The position numbers and the translations under genes are program-made. A stretch of 64,000 nt of DNA. Origin: Ailurus styani (Eukaryota; Chordata; Mammalia; Carnivora; Ailuridae). Location: the NCBI GenBank assembly GCA_002007465.1, contig LNAC01000102.1:4295348-4359347 (forward strand), given 5' to 3'. Position 1 is the stretch's first letter. Each line of letters starts with the position of its first letter. Under the pieces are notes generated by a model. That model had not been told where the DNA came from. It ran no database searches and saw only the letters and a list, made by a program, of their open reading frames with translations. This document shows, piece by piece, positions 10,873 through 22,900 of the stretch.

Positions 10873-12595
10873 AGGGAGAAAAAGAGATGGAAAGAGAGAC
10901 AGAGATAGACAATGTTTGCGTGTTGACATCTGTATTTATATGGCTATAGAGGAAAACAATTCTAAAAAAATCCACTTCAAATTATTAATAAAATTAGGTC
11001 TGGGGGATGGAATTTGGGAGGATGAGGCATAGACCTTCACTTTTTCTTTAATGTTGATTCGGTAATATTGATTTTTTTATGATCAACTATTACATTATAA
11101 TTTTAAATTCTTAACAATTTCAATAGTAGATCCAAAGAAATAACTTGCCAATTAAATTAATCTAGAGAGAATACAATTTAAACTAGTTTCTGTAGAATCA
11201 AGACAACAGAACAGACCATAACTAACAATTCCTTTGTGGGGGACAATATTAATAAGCACATTTAAATCTATGGTCTTATAATAGTAGTAATTCCACCAGT
11301 TGAGAAAGTTGAGAGATTTCTTGGATCTTACATCATCACTCACCTGAAAAGCAGGGCCAGAACTCCAGTACCCTGATTCCAACAAAACCCCCGCACTACT
11401 TCTTGAGATCTACAGTGTTGATCATTCCCCACCAAGCTCCAGTTTTTAAGAGACAAGTAAGAGCTCATTTATATAATCTCGAAACCCAGCAGAGTGGAGG
11501 GTGATATTTTCTGATAATCTTGTTGATTTGCTGTAGATCTATGTAAAGATATTGATGAGAACTCTCAAAATATTTGGTCACCATTCTGGTAATTTCTTAT
11601 ACCTTGTAAAGTTTACAGAAATTTATGTTTTTAGGCTGTTGTGGGAGGTAAACAATCTTTTCACCTTGTGGATAATTCAACATGGTTAGCTTTGGTTGAG
11701 ATCTCATTTTTCTGGCTGCAGATTCACAAGATCCCCCAAAGAGTCTATTCAGTAATTGTGATGCATTCCTATAGCATTTAAGACTAAGTCCTAAAAGCTT
11801 TGCTTTGTATACTTGATCTGTAGCGACCTTTAGATTTTGCTGCCCATTGAACCGAAGGTCTTCCTTGTAAAATCATGGAATAGTGCCCCAGTTCACTTTC
11901 AGTTACTTGATATCACTGAACAAAAATACCATTATCAGAGTCTGAGAAAAGGAAAAAAAAAAGATATGGTACCCTGTTTCTTTAAAAGTTTAAGAATAGC
12001 AAGCACAGTAGAGTTAATTCTTTGGGGGGCTGTGCTTTGAGAATTTTCTGGCCCAGAATCAAGTTACAGATAATTAATTATGTCAGTGAAAAGCTCTGAT
12101 GGCCTGCTCTCTACAGAGAAAAGTGACATCATCCATAGAATTCTCTGGCAATAAAGAAGAACAAAGCTGTGAGTGCAGGAAATAACAGACAGATGTCCAT
12201 GAGGGCATATTTTATCTACTTCAAAGTGCATTGCAAGAAGTCAGGCTCTAGGGCTGTCTCCCAGCAGCAGTGGCTTGGCAAGTGGTCTTGGAGAGTTAGA
12301 GAAGTAAGTTTACAGGATTGTTCACTGCCTCACGTGTTCTGGCCTGAAGAAAGAAGTGTGGCATTTTTAGGGAAGTTACTAAAAAGATGGTAGTGTTCAA
12401 AAAATGTTGGCAAGATCATGGCAAGCCAATCAAGTTATGTAGTGTGGGGAACTTGGACCAGATGGTGGTGGCACGGTTTGTGGATGAATGTTAGGACAGT
12501 GAACATTACCCAGAGAGTTTAATTCCAGGGCCTTCCCTTGCTTTGTGCTTATATAGTATTTGCATATGCAACTTGTAATGGAGGGAATAAATATC
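10873..12595. other. Unique intronic DNA, nothing recognised
   Basis: No identifiable element. Small GA-rich patch at about 10880-10910. Several short open frames are present without coding features. Confidence 0.5.
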
Positions 12596-12740
12596 TTGGA
12601 ATTAGATAACTCTGTTTCTTATGAGTCCTATGAACTTGGACAAGCTATTTAAATTTTTTGAGCCTTATTTTAATCATCTTCAGAATGGAACTAAGAGAAA
12701 TAATACCTCTGAAAGGAATTTTGTCCACACCAGGATGCAA
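12596..12740. mobile_element. Probable MIR fragment
   Basis: 'ATGAACTTGGACAAGCTATT', then 'TTTTTTGAGCCTTATTTTAA' and 'CAGAATGGAACTAAGAGAAA' correspond to the MIR core order (GACCTTGGGCAAG..GAGCCTCAGTTT..AAAATGGGG). Confidence 0.55.
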
Positions 12741-12881
12741 TATAAGTATTGGTTGTTAATAAATTCAACTCTGTCCTTCCTTGCAAAATATGTTAGTTTC
12801 ATATTATGCACATAGAGCCAAATGTATTACCCAGAATAGATGTTTACTTACATAAACAATATTAGGCACGATAGAAAGATT

Positions 12882-13091
12882 TTTTTAAAGATTTTATTTA
12901 TTTATTTGACAGAGAGCGAGATTACAAGTAGGCAGAGAGGCAGGCAGAGAGAGAGAGAAGGAAGCAATCTCCCTGCTTGAGCAGGGAGCCCGATGCAGGA
13001 CTTGATCCCAGGACCCAGAATCCCAGGATCCCAGGATCATGACCTGAGCTGAAGGCAGAGGCCTTAACCCACTGAGCCACCCAGGCGCCCA
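12882..13091 (-). mobile_element. can-SINE, antisense, with a short internal tandem repeat
   Basis: Complete antisense copy between 12-bp TSDs GATAGAAAGATT at 12870-12881 and 13092-13103. The region that normally reads GATCCCAGGACCCTGAGATC carries extra copies of TCCCAGGA at 13021-13028 and 13029-13036, next to the presumed B box. Confidence 0.95.
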
Positions 13092-13103
13092 GATAGAAAG
13101 ATT

Positions 13104-13529
13104 ATTGTTTCAAAATTTCAAATGCCAGAGGATCAGAAAGTCTACTATAAATTGATCCCTCTGAGTTGAAATGACCTATTTCAGAACTTTCTTTAATTTT
13201 TTTAATCTAATAAAGTAAAACCATTCAATATAGACCATTTAGAACATGCATTTTCAGGAAGGGTGCTATTATTCCCAACAAGGTAAATTCTGATTTTTAG
13301 GGGAGGCAAAGAAATTTTAGATGTTACAATGGTTTGTGACACTTAAAAAGATCACAGTACATAAAGAGATATGCAATCTATCTGTGATATTAGAAAATTT
13401 ATAAGCATGGTAATTATACAAAATAATCTAAAGAGTTTCATTAGGAGAACAAGTAAAAAAATTTTGAGAAAGACCTATTTAGAATTATGAAAAAGTTACA
13501 AAGACAAATATCAATCACCTATAATTCTA
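13104..13529. other. Unique intronic DNA, A+T-rich
   Basis: Nothing recognised. Confidence 0.5.
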
Positions 13530-13850
13530 CCAGCTTAAAAGAATAATTGTGAATATTTGGGTGAGTATTTTTCTTCACATGTATTTTTTATATAATTACA
13601 AACACAGTGTATATGGAAATTTGAATACATATTTGTTATAAGCATTTCCCACATCATTCAACATCCTTTGAAATAAAATTTTTAAAGTATGTAAAATGTT
13701 TTATTGTATGGAAGTATTATATTCTACTCTAATATTTTCATATCACATATTCAAGTTGTTTCTAATATTTTTACAGCTATAAATAACATTATAATATTTA
13801 GGCACAATCTTTGTCCTAACAAAAAGCCTTAATTAGGGTTTTTCTCACTG
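13530..13850 (-). mobile_element. Highly degraded L1-like fragment, antisense
   Basis: 'TTTTATTGTATGGAAGTATT', 'TCAAGTTGTTTCTAATATTT' and 'CAGCTATAAATAACATTATA' follow the antisense L1 3' ORF2 order (ATTCCATTGTATGG..GGTTGTTTCC..GCTATAAACAATG). Old and short. Confidence 0.5.
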
Positions 13851-14925
13851 ACATTTTTTTTATTCTGTATTAAAATATTTATTAGAATGTCAAGTAATTA
13901 GTAGACAACCATAATCTTTGACAAACCTATGCTCTATGTAAATAATGACTATTTGGAAATGACACTGTTAAGAAGTCCTTCCTTACACAAAAGCCTCCTT
14001 TAGTTACATGAAATATTACTAACTCTTCTGTCACAAATACTTTTACTGAGAAATTAACACTTTGTAATTTTTCTCTCTTGTTAAATAATTAAAATTGTAA
14101 TCAATTATCTAACATTTCAAATGAAAATATTATATATCAGACAGAGACTTATGTAAAAACTGGATTTGACAAATCTTGTCTCACATTTGCCTACATATGT
14201 TTTAATTATTTTAAAATAATTAGGTTAGGAAAATAAAGACTTACATGTCTCACTGACATTTGAATGCTTTTATAACTGAGGATAGTTACCCTGTATCTGT
14301 CATAGTTATTACATACGTTTCCTTTTTTTGTCATTTAATTGGCTGGTTTTTTTTCACATGTAGAATCTCTTATCTTTTTTCTTGTCATTTCAGAGAAAGT
14401 CTTCACCTCATACAGAAGCAGATAACTGCCTATGTATATTCATTCATTCATTCTTTTATTCACTCTTCATTCATTTATTCATCTTTGAACAGAAAAACAC
14501 ATGAATCAAGGTCATATATTAATTGATTGAGGAAAACATTGTGATGAGGGGCTTGTAGGAGTCTAACTGTATTTGCCCTAGGAGCAATGATTCAGTATTC
14601 TCTAATTCAGTGTTTGTGGTAACTTCCAGAAAATAACTAGTGCTGATAATGAGCATCACCTACAGTTCATTTCTATTTGTTCCTTGTATACAAGAAGGAA
14701 GCTGGATCATGGAGAGATTTTATAGGGATTTCATGAACATAATGAGAGTAATAAGCCAGTATCTTTTGGAATCTAAACTTTCTCTAGTGAAAGATAAAAG
14801 GTAAAATTTTAAAAAGCTGCTCTGTTCTCAAAGGAGAAAATGCGCATGCTTAGAAAAGGGGAAACACAGGCACAGGAAACTGCTCTTGAACAAGTAGAAT
14901 ACATACACACAATACACAAATGTCT
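13851..14925. other. Unique A+T-rich intronic DNA with an ATTC-type simple stretch
   Basis: Tandem TTCA/ATTC units at about 14441-14485 generate the Ser/Phe/Ile/His repeats of a spurious open frame. No other element is recognised. Confidence 0.5.
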
Positions 14926-14953
14926 GCGCGCGCGCGCGCACACACACACACAC
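14926..14953. repeat. (CG)n(CA)n dinucleotide repeat
   Basis: Seven alternating GC steps pass directly into a run of CA units. Alternating purine-pyrimidine DNA of this kind is the classic Z-DNA-forming sequence. Confidence 0.97.
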
Positions 14954-14959
14954 TTTATT

Positions 14960-15170
14960 CATACATTTAGCAAATGTTTATTGAGCAACCACTTATGTCA
15001 GTCACTGTGCTAGGGACTAGGGACACAAAAGAAACCAAGAGACCTCTGCCCTCACTGCGTTCTGTCTTGTGGGAGGAAGAAAATGAGCCATTGAAATTAA
15101 GTAGTGAGTATAGTAATTAGGGAAGTATCAGGTGTCAGAAATGGCAGTTCTACAAATTTTATGCCCATTC
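14960..15170 (-). mobile_element. L2 LINE 3' end, antisense
   Basis: 'AAATGTTTATTGAGCAACCA', 'GTCACTGTGCTAGGGACTAG' and 'ACCTCTGCCCTCACTGCGTT' are the reverse of the conserved L2 3' terminus. Confidence 0.75.
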
Positions 15171-15236
15171 TCAAATTTCAGAGTATCATGTAGTTCCTAA
15201 ATGCTAGCATGTAGGTGATAATATACATGAGATTCT

Positions 15237-15421
15237 TTTTTTAAAAAAAGATTTTATTTATTTATTTCAGAGCGAGAGTACAAGCAGGGAGGTAGGGGTT
15301 GGGGAGGGGCACAGAGATAGGCAGCAGCAGGGAACCCAACACGGGGCTCAATCCCTGGACCCCAGGATCATGACCTGAGCCAAAGGCAGATGCTTAGCCA
15401 ACTGAGCCATCAAGGTGCCCC
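15237..15421 (-). mobile_element. can-SINE, antisense, older
   Basis: Antisense copy with diverged head complement GAGCCATCAAGGTGCCCC. Flanks are only partly similar (TGAGATTCTTTT, TTGAGATATTTT), consistent with age. Confidence 0.9.
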
Positions 15422-16290
15422 TCACTTGAGATATTTTTATTTAAAAATTTTTTGAATATGCCCCATCTCTGATCCAATATAGTGAAAAAGCGAAGTAACT
15501 GTATGAGCAGATACAGTGGACTACATTTTCTCTTTGAACAAGTAGATTTGGCATTTCAAACCAAGACGTGTCACTAGAAGGCCGAATATTGCCCACAAAA
15601 AGCATTTGGCAAATCATAAATATCATAGAAGTTTTGTAGTTTTCTCAGGATATCCTTTCTTTTAAAAAAGGACATTCCAAGTGGAAACTCTTACAGGAAT
15701 TTTGTTAAACATCAAAGATGTACTTTCTTAAAATTAACATTTCTGGTTTTTTGGTACTTATTTTTTATTTTCCTAAATCAGAGGGCTTGACTTCAGTTGT
15801 ACCTTCATTTATAGGCAATGCCTGCTTTTCACATGAGTGCTAGTACAAGATGTGTTATTTAACGTTCTTACGGATGCCAGGTTTTAAATAGAATACTCAG
15901 AAAAGTTTTAAAAAAATGGTCAGTATTTCTGCTGCAATATAATCTTTTGACATGGGGATGAAGGAACTGCAGACTCTAGAGTAAACAGTGCAGTCCAAAT
16001 TCTTGAATTAGAGAGAAAGCTGCTCCTTCAAATTACATCAATGAGTAGAACGCAGGAGGCTCAGAAGCGCAGGACAAGCCAGTGTGAGGTTGCTGGCTGC
16101 CTGTTAGGTTTGTGGCTTAGGAATCAGTTATTGTTAGGAGTGGTTTTTGCAGTCACAGGATATTGAGAGGGATGGGGATGAGGACTTTGACTTACTGACT
16201 CAGTTTGTGGAGAGGCTTTTGGTTATGTTACTCAGTAGATGCCGCTGTCCCCCATCAGCCAATTTACCTTGACAAGAGAAGAAAAGAGGA
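15422..16290. other. Unique intronic DNA, nothing recognised
   Basis: No repeat or exon recognised. Confidence 0.5.
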
Positions 16291-16294
16291 AATT

Positions 16295-16450
16295 GCCTTT
16301 TGTTGGGCACCTACAGCATTCCAGGCACTACATTAGGCACTTCACATATATTTCACTTTCATACAGATGGGGAAATGAAAGTTCAGAGCTAACTGGCCAA
16401 AGGTCATGTGGCTAGAATAAACTGCAGAGCCACACTCTGTCTGTTTGTCT
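16295..16450 (+). mobile_element. MIR SINE (first of two in tandem)
   Basis: 'TTGTTGGGCACCTACAGCAT', 'CCAGGCACTACATTAGGCAC', 'AGATGGGGAAATGAAAGTTC' and 'AAAGGTCATGTGGCTAGAAT' match MIR in order. Confidence 0.8.
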
Positions 16451-16474
16451 CCCAAAGGGCAGGGTAGTTAACAT

Positions 16475-16665
16475 CGGCCAAGCAGCTTTCTACATTAGCT
16501 CATGTAGGAGCTGTGACGTAGCTACTGCTATGCCCATTTTACAGGTGAGGAAACTGAATTCAGAGAAGCCAACTCACTTGTTTCAAGTCCCACTAGCAGT
16601 AGTGATAATGCATATTTTTAATTCAAGATTCCCAAGTGTGTGTTCTTTCTACCACACTGCTTCTC
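16475..16665 (+). mobile_element. MIR SINE (second of two in tandem)
   Basis: 'GCCCATTTTACAGGTGAGGA', 'AACTGAATTCAGAGAAGCCA' and 'TCTTTCTACCACACTGCTTC' follow the MIR 3' half. Same orientation as the copy immediately upstream. Confidence 0.8.
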
Positions 16666-18724
16666 TTGAGTCGTAGTAAAACAAGTCTTACAGTAGCTCT
16701 AAGTTTATGTCATGAACTAATTTAAAGAAAAAGACAAAAAGCAAGCGGATGAAAGAACCACATAACAATAATACATCTTCAGTATACCAGAACAACTGAC
16801 ACTTAGAATGACCACCGGAGTTTGTGAAAAGAACAGCAACTTATGTACATTATATTCTTTTTTAAGAGGAATGGGATTTTATAATTCATTTGAGGATGCT
16901 CCTGTTCCTAAGCCCTTAAAAGGAAAAAACTCAAGTATTCAAAGTACTAACTCTCAATTGCTTATAAAAGTAAATATCCTGTGTGACATTCCCTGTAGGT
17001 GCATAGTGGCTGGCATTTTCTTGTATTTTTCTTCAAAAAATCAAACTCTAGTTCTAAGTTGGTCATATGTGTGTTATAGAATTCACTGAAGTTGGAGGCT
17101 GAAATGAATATATCAAAAAACACGCCAAATCTGAAGGAACTCTATGTTATGTGATTCAAATAAATCTCGTGTATAAATTGTATCTAGATGATGTAGTCTT
17201 ACCTTGTTTGGTTGAAATATTTTCTCTTTTGGAAAAAGTCTTACTTATATTCCCCAGCCCTCACCGGACACAGGATAAAAATAAGATCCAAGAAACTAAG
17301 CTATCGCCCTCTCCTGCCTCTGCCCCCACCTGCTTTGTGGGAATGCCAGGTTCCCTGAGGTTCCTCCCCTCATATGCTAGAAGCCCTCAGAGGATGAACC
17401 GCACATGTTCTGCACACTCCTCTGGGCTACCATTTGGCATTTGGCATTTTGCCCTTGTTCTTGCTCCAGCCCACTGTGGTAATGATGGCTACCCCTGTAA
17501 GTGGCTGCTTAAAGCACAGCCAACACTGCTGTGTGTGCCCCAAAGCCTTCCTCTTCTGTTTATGTCAGCTGATGTCTATTTGGAGACTGCTCAGACTGAT
17601 TTCTACATGGAGAACATGATGCATGAATATAGAGAGGGCTGCTCCTTCCTACTTCCCCCACCCCCTTACTACTGAAGCATGATATCTTGAATTCTAATTT
17701 ACCAATTCCTCTCAGTTTTATTTAGGTCTTTTATGGCCATCCCTCACGTTGAGAACTCAGGCATGGGTTGAGGGGGATGGGCTGGAGTGACAGACACTTA
17801 TGCTGCACTCAGACTCACCCTTCCCCTCTGACCCTGCTCTATTGTCCTTCAACCAACATGGTGCCCTTCCTCCCTTGGGATGAGTTCTTTCCCAGGAAGA
17901 TCCTTAGTTCCTCATGCAAATAGCTCTATGGCAAGGCCATCCTGCCAGTCAGCCCTCCAGACAGGATTACATCACAAGATGTTGCTCAAGCTTGAAAAAT
18001 AACTTCTAGAGACAGTCTAATAAGAAGACAGTCATAGAAAAAAGTAAGGAGGTGAACAAAATTTAACTTAATAAGCAGAATTGTACCAGAGATATCTGTA
18101 CAGAGATGTCTGGTACCACATCTGGTGTAGATGCTTTCTCTGTCCTAGGTCTCGTGTAGCTGGTGTTTGCTGAAGGGATTAAATTTATGGAGCTAGATAA
18201 ACAACCACAGTGAGAAATTAATCATCCAGTTGTGCCTTAGCAATGACTTCTCCCATATTTTAGGGAATTCAGCTTCTTAGCTTGTTCACAGAAAGTTGGA
18301 CCCTATCTGCTAGACCTGCTTATATACAGGGGTGAGGAGTTTAAAGGCTCTTCCCAAGGTCTTTATTAGCACAGAACAAAAAGCTTATAGTTGGAATTTA
18401 AGAAGCTATACACCATAGCATCACAGCACTGCATGGGGGAACCTGTGACCTTATCTAATTTCTAATCCAGGACATAGCAGCTGTTGTACTATTAATATCC
18501 CAAAGTGTGTAAAAAGAAAAAAGAAGAAAACCACATACGTAGTGAAAATGTGCTTAAATCCATGGATGACTCTGACATACAGCTAACTAATCATAAGGAA
18601 AATACAACTGAACTTTTATAGTTTATTACATGGAAATTTACTTTTTTCTCTAAAGTGGTAATGTCTAAATAAAGGACTGGAAATGTTTTTTCTTTTCTTA
18701 TTCCAATTATTTTGGAGGCAAACA
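16666..18724. other. Unique intronic DNA, nothing firmly recognised
   Basis: About 2 kb. It contains the longest open frame outside the L1s (17151-17675, + strand, 174 codons), which has no recognisable domain and ends in a Pro-rich low-complexity tail; I do not call it a gene. Confidence 0.5.
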
Positions 18725-20281
18725 AGGTACTTTTAATTTTTTTAAAACTGTAATAAAACATACATAATGTAAAATTGACCATTTTAACCATTTTTAAGGG
18801 CACAGTTCATTGGCATTAAATGTGTCCATCTTGTTGTACACTATCACCATCCATCTCCAGAACTTTTTTCGTCTTCCAAACCTGAAACTCTGTCCCCATT
18901 AAACAACTCTGTGTTACCTTCCCCCTGCCCCGACCCTGACAAGCACCATTCTATTTTCTATCTCTATGAATGTGACTATCCTACATACCTCATGTAAGTG
19001 GAATCGTATAATATTTGTCTTTGTGTGACTGGCTTATTTCACTTTGCATAATGTCCTCAAGATTCATCCACGTTGTAGCATGTATCAGAATTTCCTTCCT
19101 TTAAAGGTTGAATAATATTGCACTGTGTGTATATACCACATTTTGTTTTACCCATTCATCTGTCAATGGATACTTGGGTAATATCTACCTTTTGCCTATT
19201 GCCAACAATGCTGCTATGAACACGAGAGTCCCTGCTTTCAATTCTTTTGAGTATATACCCCAAAATGGAACTGCTGGGTCATATGGTAATCTACTTTTAA
19301 TTTTTTGAGGAACTATATTACTGTTTTCTATAGTGACTAATATATTTCACATTTTCATCAATAGTGCACAATAGTTTAAATTTTTCCATATCCTTGCCAG
19401 TATTTGTTATTTCTTCTGTTTTATATGATAGCCATCCTAATAGGTATGAAGTGGTGTCTGATTATGGTTTTGATTTACATCTCCCTACTGACTAGTAACA
19501 CTGAGCATATTTTCAAGTGCTTGGTGGCCATTTGTATATCTTTAGAGAGATGTCTATTTAAGTCCTTTGTCCAATTTTTAATTTTTTTTTGTTGTGATGT
19601 GTAGGCATTCTTTGTATATTCTGGATATTAATCTCTTAATAGATAATTCAATATATTGCTTGCAAATACTTTCTCCCATTCTGTGAGTTGCTTTTCACAG
19701 TTGACTGTGTTCTTTGACACTGAAGTTTTAAATTTGGATGCATTTCAACTAAGCTGTTTTTTCTGCTGTTGTCATGCTTTTGGTGTGTCACATGTAAGAA
19801 ATCATTGTCAAATCCAATATCATGAAGCTTTTCCCCTATATTTTCATCTAAAATTTTAGCTCTTCCATTTAAGTTGATGATCATTTTGAATTAATTTTTG
19901 CATATGGTATAAGATAATGGTCCAACTTCATCACTTTACATGTGAATATGCAGTTTTTCCAACATCATTTGTTGAAAAAACTGTCCTTTCCCCCATTGAA
20001 CGGTATTGGCATTTATATTGAAGATCATTTGACCATATATGTGAGGACTTATTTGTATGCTCTCTATTCTTTTCCACTGGTTTACATGTCTGTATTTATG
20101 CCACTACCACACTGTTTTGATTACTGTAGCTTTCTAGTAAGTTTTGAAATCAGAAAGTCTGGAACCTCCAACTTTGTTCTTTTTCAATATTATTTTGGCT
20201 TTTTGGTCCCTCTGCATTTTAGGGTGGATTTTTCTATTTCTGCAAAAAACATCATTGGGATTTTGAGGGATTTTATTTAAA
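18725..20281 (-). mobile_element. L1 3' region, antisense, 5'-truncated
   Basis: It starts with 3' UTR-like sequence ('AAAATTGACCATTTTAACCA', 'ATCACCATCCATCTCCAGAA'), then antisense ORF2 text ('TGAATAATATTGCACTGTGT', 'GCTGGGTCATATGGTAATCT', 'CATTTGTTGAAAAAACTGTC'). Only broken frames remain. A young can-SINE abuts its inner end. Confidence 0.88.
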
Positions 20282-20294
20282 AAAATTCAAGCTA

Positions 20295-20490
20295 CGGGCG
20301 CCTGGGTGGCTCAGTGGGTTAAAGCCTCTGCCTTCAGCTCAGGTCATGATCTCAGGGTCCTGGGATCGAGGCCCGCATCGGGCTCCCTGCTCAGCGGGGA
20401 GCCTGCTTCCCCCTCTCTCTCTGCCTGCCTCTCTGCCTCCTTGTGATCTCTCTCCCTCTGTGAAATAAATAAATAAAATCTTTAAAAAAA
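20295..20490 (+). mobile_element. can-SINE, sense, young subtype
   Basis: Close to the inferred window consensus. It keeps an A-box match TGGCTCAGTGG (20307-20317) and a B-box match GGATCGAGGCC (20363-20373), the internal RNA polymerase III promoter of tRNA-derived SINEs. The 13-bp TSD AAAATTCAAGCTA lies at 20282-20294 and 20491-20503. Confidence 0.96.
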
Positions 20491-20503
20491 AAAATTCAAG
20501 CTA

Positions 20504-21194
20504 TTATGTTGATAATAACAGCAAGTTTTAACATGAAAATAGCATCTGCTTTTAACATTTCAATGAAATATTTCTTTTGGCTGATATTCTGTCTGAAACA
20601 CTAGAAAGGAGAGATCTTTAATAAACATGGGTATAGAGATTTTGGGCACTATTGACCATACCTTTATGGAAAGAAATTTCTCCAGAGAAACCAAAAGACA
20701 CATTTTTAGCCCCAGTGGCCCTTTAAACTAACCATGTTTGAATCTTCTCCTTGTATGTTGTTATGTTACTAATCATGTTAACTTTGTGTTCTAAAATTCA
20801 GGAAAAATATTGATTTAATTTCTGTAGTAATAGCTAATATCATCATAAATTACATAGTTTTTTCTTCCAATATATTTATAGTATTTGTATTTACCTAACA
20901 AGAGTAAATAGTATAGTTCAATTTGTATGAGATTTGAAGATAGTCCATTTCCTGTTGCAACATTCTGGTAGAAAGTACTGTTTTTCCCTTATCCCATTTA
21001 CATATTTTCTTTTTGTAATAAACTTAAGAAGAACAAAGTGACTCCTAAATTACAGACAAAAATGTCAGATGAAAGAGTAGAAGTTCACAAAATGTAGTTA
21101 ATTGCTTAACTCTTTTAAACAAGGTTAAGTAGTTAAGGTTGTTCTGAGATTTTCAGTGCCGGTTTATGCCTCTCTGACTTCACATCATTTAATT
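20504..21194. other. Unique A+T-rich intronic DNA
   Basis: Nothing recognised. Confidence 0.5.
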
Positions 21195-21345
21195 TTACTT
21201 TCTTATTTGAACAAATATTTACTGAGTTCCTATCACATGAGCAGGCATTCTTTTAGTAGACACTATAGATACATCTTTGTCCTCAAAGCAGCTCACAGCC
21301 TAAGAAAGAAAGATAAGTAAACTAATAAATTACCTTACTTAAATA
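21195..21345 (-). mobile_element. L2 LINE 3' end, antisense
   Basis: 'ACAAATATTTACTGAGTTCC' and 'TTTGTCCTCAAAGCAGCTCA' match the reverse of the L2 terminus. Confidence 0.65.
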
Positions 21346-22322
21346 GATACAGAACATTGAATGGAGTTGCCAAAATAGGAAAGCATTAACAGAATGGGCA
21401 TGCATTGGTTATCTAGGACCATCATTTCTAGGGATCCTTGGCTCACTGCAGTAGTTATATTTAGGTAGTTAACAAAATAATACAAAGAATCATGAGTGTT
21501 TAGGTACTTTTAAGTCCTAAATAGTAAAGTGAATATCAAAATTGTATTAATTTTTAAAAAAGTTTTAAATTGCTTCCCACCCACCCCATGTCTTCACGTA
21601 ATTGTAGTGCTTCAGGAAACTATACCTTCTTTAACTCGATTTTACCCTGTCCTCCCAGAACCATATACATACCTATTTTAGAAGTGTGGAAAAAGCTATG
21701 TCATATGTACATAAGAACTAAGCATTCTTTCCGACTCATTATGTGGTTTCCCAAAGATTGAAAAATCCCACAAGCTTAAAAATAGTTGAAATTGTCACCA
21801 GGCATAATCATCAATAATGGCATTTTGCCTTTAAAGAAAGATAAGTTTTAGAAACACTGTCACTAAAAATCAGTACCTGAGTATAGTAAACCTCTTATGG
21901 CTGCCAATAGCTAGATACAAGGACATTTTGGATGATCCAATTTCCTGTGCTCTCCTGTCCACCACTTTGTCCTAGGATGACCAACTCACCCCAGTGCGCC
22001 TGGGACTGTCCTGATTTTCAAAAGTCTAGCTTTGTGTGGTCTTGCTCCTTAGTCCCAGGCAAAATGGGATAATTGGTTACCCTCATTTCCCAGAACTGGC
22101 AAACACTTCCAGTGTTTTCCACGGACTCCCCTGGTTGACGCTGCTGGTGTGAAGTGACTACGATTCCTTGGTGAAGAAGGATCAGTGGAACTGGTAACAT
22201 AGCAAAAACATGAGAAACCACTGGTCAAGCAAGTGCTTAAGAATTAGACGACCCTGCCTGGAACCTTGAGCTAACGTAGCAGATGTTTTAAGTGGTTTTA
22301 GTGTTAAGTTGGCCTATCTTTC
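21346..22322. other. Unique intronic DNA, nothing recognised
   Basis: No identifiable element or exon. Confidence 0.5.
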
Positions 22323-22375
22323 CTAAAGCAGTGGTTTCTAAGTACAGCTGTGCTTTAAAATCACCTGCAGAAATA
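22323..22375 (+). mobile_element. MER5-like DNA transposon end fragment
   Basis: 'GCAGTGGTTTCTAAGTACAG' followed by 'CTTTAAAATCACCTGCAGAA' resembles the terminal part of a MER5-type hAT element, cut off by the L1 sequence that follows. Confidence 0.45.
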
Positions 22376-22755
22376 CTTTATTTTATCCCACTATAACTAA
22401 CGTACAGTGTTATATTAATTTCAGGTGTACAATATAGTGACTCAACCATACTATACATTATTCAGTGCTTATCAGGATAAGTATACTCTTAATCCCCTTG
22501 ACCTATTTTACCCATTCCTCTACTGCCCTCCCCTCCAGTGACCATTAGTTTGTTCTCTATATTTGAGTCTGTTTTTTATTTGTCTCTTTTTTCCCTTGTT
22601 TGTTTGTTTCGTTTCTTAAATTCCACATATGAGTGAAGTCAAATGGTATTTGTCTTTCTCTGACTGACTTATTTCACTTAGCATTATACTCTCTAGATCC
22701 ATATATATTGTTGCAAATGGCAAGATTTCATTCTTTTTATGGCTGAATAATATAA

Positions 22756-22757
<2 letters not shown>

Positions 22758-22801
<44 letters not shown>
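22758..22801. repeat. (TG)n microsatellite at the tail of an antisense SINE
   Basis: About 21 TG units. In the orientation of the adjacent SINE this is a (CA)n tail. Confidence 0.97.
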
Positions 22802-22900
22802 CATGCCTTTTTTTAAAGTAGGCTCCATGCCCAATATGGGGCTTGAACTCATGACCCTGAGATCAAGAATTGGGTGTTCTACCAACTGAGCCAGCCAGTG
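22802..22900 (-). mobile_element. Old, short tRNA-derived SINE, antisense
   Basis: Reads on the - strand as CTGGCTCAGTTGGTAGAACA, then a B-box-like GGTCATGAGTTCAAGCCCC. It is an older relative of the main can-SINE with a short body and a (CA)n tail, inserted inside the L1. Confidence 0.8.

Noticed and set aside
17151..17675. 174-codon open frame on the + strand, the longest outside the L1s
   Set aside because: No recognisable domain, odd composition with a Pro-rich end, no convincing splice sites around it, and it lies within a FILIP1 intron in ordinary sequence. Probably chance.
22802..22900. tRNA-like segment
   Set aside because: It has A- and B-box-like text but belongs to a SINE with a repeat tail and cannot form a full cloverleaf tRNA as far as I can see. 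No genuine tRNA gene is called.
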